DNA from: Rhodococcus jostii RHA1
Lineage (GTDB): Bacteria > Actinomycetota > Actinomycetes > Mycobacteriales > Mycobacteriaceae
DNA: 64,000 nucleotides
Assembly: GCF_000014565.1 (NCBI RefSeq)
Contig: NC_008268.1
Coordinates: 558,001 to 622,000, forward strand
Direction of reading: 5' to 3'
In this document: positions 62,109-64,000 of the stretch, piece by piece
How the letters are laid out: each line of letters begins with the position of its first letter
Numbering within the stretch: the stretch's first letter is position 1
Program-made: the position numbers and the translations under genes
The notes under the pieces: model-generated
Databases searched by the model: none
The model's input: the letters and a program-made list of their open reading frames with translations, nothing else
What the model was told of the DNA's origin: nothing

Positions 62109-64000
62109 ATGCACGACACCCTGCCCGTCGCCCCCGGAACCGCGACCCCGCCCGCCCAGGCCGGTGGTCCGGTGGATCTGGAGACACTCGAAACGATTCG
62201 GCAGCGGGTGTTGTGGCTCTCCACCTCGATGATCCACCATGCCAACCGCATCCGCCCCAACCCCACCGGCCTCAAGGTCGGCGGGCATCAGGCCTCGTGC
62301 GCCTCGATGGTCTCGATCATGACCTCGCTGTGGTTCGAACAGCTCCAGCCCGGTGACCGGGTGTCGGTCAAGCCGCACGCCTCCCCCGTGTTGCACGGCA
62401 TCAACTACCTGCTCGGGGAGCTCGACGAGAAGTACCTGACCACCCTGCGGGAATTCGGCGGCCTGCAGTCCTACCCCAGCCGGTCCAAGGATCCCGACAC
62501 CGTCGACTACTCCACCGGTTCGGTCGGCATCGGCGCTACCGCCCCGATCTGGGGTGCGATGGCCCGCCGCTACGTCGAAACCACTACCGGCGGGGCGGGC
62601 ACCGGCCGTCAGTACTCGCTGGTCGGAGACGCCGAACTCGACGAGGGCGCGGTGTGGGAGGCCATCCTCGACCCGGGCATCGCCGACCTCGGTGAGGTCG
62701 TGTGGATCGTGGACCTCAACCGGCAGTCCCTGGACCGGGTCATTCCCAACATCGCCGCGAACCGGTTGGAGAAGATGTTCGACGCCGCCGGCTGGCAGGT
62801 GATCACCGTCAAGTTCGGCAGACTCCTCGAAGAGTTGTTCACCCGGCCCGGTGGGCAGGCGCTGCGCACCCGGATCCTGGACATGCCCAACCCGGAGTAC
62901 CAGCGGCTGCTGCGGTGCAGCGCCGATGAGGTCCGCACCCGCCTGCCCGGGAACGGCCCCGGGAGCACCGAGATCAGCGCGCTGATCGCCGGCCTCGACG
63001 ATGCCACCCTGACCGCGGCGATCCGCAACCTCGGCGGCCACGACCTGTCCGCCCTGACCGCGGCCTATCGGCAGATCGACGACACCCGGCCGACCGTGAT
63101 CATCGCCTACACCATCAAGGGCTACGGGCTGCCCACCCAAGGACACCCGCAGAACCACTCGTCGCTGCTGTCGGTCGACGAATACGCCTCGCTCGCGGCG
63201 GATCTGGGCATGGACCCGGCGTCGCCGTGGGGCCGGTTCGCCGCCGACTCCGCGGCCGGGCGGCGGTGCGCGAGCAACGCGGAGCGGCTGCGCCGGAACC
63301 CTGTCCCGGCGCTGCCCGCGCTCACGATCCCCACCGACATCGGCCGCACCCCCAAGGGCACCGCCACCACCCAGGCGGCCCTGGGCCGGGTGCTGCTGGA
63401 CCTGACCCGCGAAGCCCCCGAGGCGGCCAAGCGGGTGGTCACGGTCAGCCCGGACGTGAGTTCGACGACCAACCTGGCGGGTTGGGTCAACAAGGTCGGC
63501 GTGTGGTCGGCGGCCGAGCGCCGCAACTGGTTCGACGACGACCGCGAGACCATCATGCACTGGAATGAGCGGCCCACCGGGCAGCACATGGAACTGGGCA
63601 TCGCCGAAACCAACCTGGTCGGACTGATGGGTGAGCTCGGTGCCACCTGGAGCCGGTGGGGGCAGCCGCTGTTTCCGATCGGCGTGATGTACGACCCGTT
63701 CGTCGAACGCGCCCTCGAGCCCTGGTCGTACGGCATCTACGCGGGCGGGCAGTCGATCCTGGTCGGCACCCCCTCTGGTGTCACCCTGGCCGCCGAAGGC
63801 GGTGCGCACCAGTCGATCAAGACCCCGTCCATCGGTCTCGAGCAGCCCGGGTGCATCAGCTACGAACCGGCGTTCGCGATCGACACCGAGTGGACCTTGC
63901 TGGCCAGCATCGGCCGGCTCGGTCGCCCGGACGGCACCTCCGCCTACCTGCGGCTGTCCACCCGCCCCGTCGACCAAACATTGGCGGCGGTGCCCACCGA
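62109..64000 (+). CDS. Homodimeric pyruvate dehydrogenase E1-like / transketolase-family protein (C-terminus outside window)
   Basis: At least 630 residues are present. LKVGGHQASCASMVSIMTSL, VSVKPHASPVLHGINYLLG, YSTGSVGIGATAPIWGAMAR and SLVGDAELDEGAVWEAI then VDLNRQSLDRVIPN show the thiamine-diphosphate domain of AceE-like E1 enzymes. VIIAYTIKGYGLPTQGHPQN and the second domain with MELGIAETNLVGLMGELGA follow. Compared with housekeeping AceE it lacks the long N-terminal region, so it may act on another 2-oxo acid. With GntR and Lrp regulators upstream it is likely inducible. Its ATG at 62109 is preceded by GAGGAAAGAG. Confidence 0.85.
   Translation, partial: MHDTLPVAPGTATPPAQAGGPVDLETLETIRQRVLWLSTSMIHHANRIRPNPTGLKVGGHQASCASMVSIMTSLWFEQLQPGDRVSVKPHASPVLHGINYLLGELDEKYLTTLREFGGLQSYPSRSKDPDTVDYSTGSVGIGATAPIWGAMARRYVETTTGGAGTGRQYSLVGDAELDEGAVWEAILDPGIADLGEVVWIVDLNRQSLDRVIPNIAANRLEKMFDAAGWQVITVKFGRLLEELFTRPGGQALRTRILDMPNPEYQRLLRCSADEVRTRLPGNGPGSTEISALIAGLDDATLTAAIRNLGGHDLSALTAAYRQIDDTRPTVIIAYTIKGYGLPTQGHPQNHSSLLSVDEYASLAADLGMDPASPWGRFAADSAAGRRCASNAERLRRNPVPALPALTIPTDIGRTPKGTATTQAALGRVLLDLTREAPEAAKRVVTVSPDVSSTTNLAGWVNKVGVWSAAERRNWFDDDRETIMHWNERPTGQHMELGIAETNLVGLMGELGATWSRWGQPLFPIGVMYDPFVERALEPWSYGIYAGGQSILVGTPSGVTLAAEGGAHQSIKTPSIGLEQPGCISYEPAFAIDTEWTLLASIGRLGRPDGTSAYLRLSTRPVDQTLAAVPT

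Noticed and set aside
62010..63977. 655-codon minus-strand frame opposite the E1-like gene
   Set aside because: Mirror of a well-conserved thiamine-dependent enzyme; no recognisable protein pattern.

Overview
The window looks like chromosomal or large-plasmid DNA of a high-GC actinobacterium, most likely Rhodococcus or a close mycolate-containing relative. Three things point there: very high GC at third codon positions with GTG starts and ATGA overlaps; lineage markers (WhiB, a DDN-type F420 reductase, a SARP-FHA regulator, a PknD-like kinase, LCCL/DUF6777 and DUF732-like secreted proteins); and dense aromatic catabolism. No tRNA, rRNA or CRISPR was seen.

Layout. (A) 1-9.5 kb: an aryl-acid cluster with a maleate-isomerase-family gene (cut by the left edge), hydantoinase/carboxylase A and B, an EntE-like aryl ligase, a salicylyl-CoA-5-hydroxylase-like monooxygenase and a TetR regulator. 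Three promoters there share one architecture and one palindrome. (B) 9.5-17.3 kb: housekeeping or accessory genes, including DDN reductase, ChaB, a sensor-LuxR protein, the RuMP pair hxlB-hxlA (hxlA has a frameshifted tail), malic enzyme and a SnoaL-like protein. (C) 17.3-34.8 kb: a decayed signalling and secretion region. It holds an IS21 remnant, an intact IS3-type element, three secreted-protein genes behind the same ~91-bp leader, FHA and kinase fragments, a PknD-like receptor kinase facing an LCCL protein, a SARP-FHA regulator beside a beheaded kinase, a GGDEF/EAL protein with a degenerate EAL site, and nucleotidyltransferase and SDR pseudogenes. (D) 34.8-47.3 kb: a complete mhp/ohp-type meta-cleavage operon on the minus strand (transporter, hydroxylase, hydrolase, extradiol dioxygenase, hydratase, acetaldehyde dehydrogenase, aldolase), a GntR regulator, and a divergent LLM oxidoreductase / isochorismatase-like hydrolase / alcohol dehydrogenase operon. 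Two nearly identical palindromes tie both operons to GntR. (E) 47.3-49.5 kb: WhiB and two regulator pseudogenes. (F) 49.5-60.5 kb: a second catabolic island around a PucR-type regulator. One arm (minus) has a two-component flavin monooxygenase with its reductase, a RibB paralogue lacking the catalytic motif, a nitroreductase and a SnoaL-like protein. The other arm (plus) has a VOC dioxygenase, FAH-family hydrolase, FAD monooxygenase and acetoacetyl-CoA synthetase. The same inverted repeat lies in front of both arms. (G) 60.5-64 kb: a GntR/FCD regulator, an Lrp/AsnC regulator and a homodimeric 2-oxoacid dehydrogenase E1-like gene cut by the right edge.

How the genes fit together. The mhp operon should convert a hydroxyphenylpropionate-type acid to pyruvate, acetyl-CoA and a dicarboxylate. 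In island F, ring hydroxylation, ring opening and FAH-type C-C hydrolysis would release acetoacetate, which the synthetase would activate; this is inference from gene content. Island A couples CoA activation of an aromatic acid to ring hydroxylation and adds an ATP-dependent hydantoinase/carboxylase pair whose substrate is not evident.
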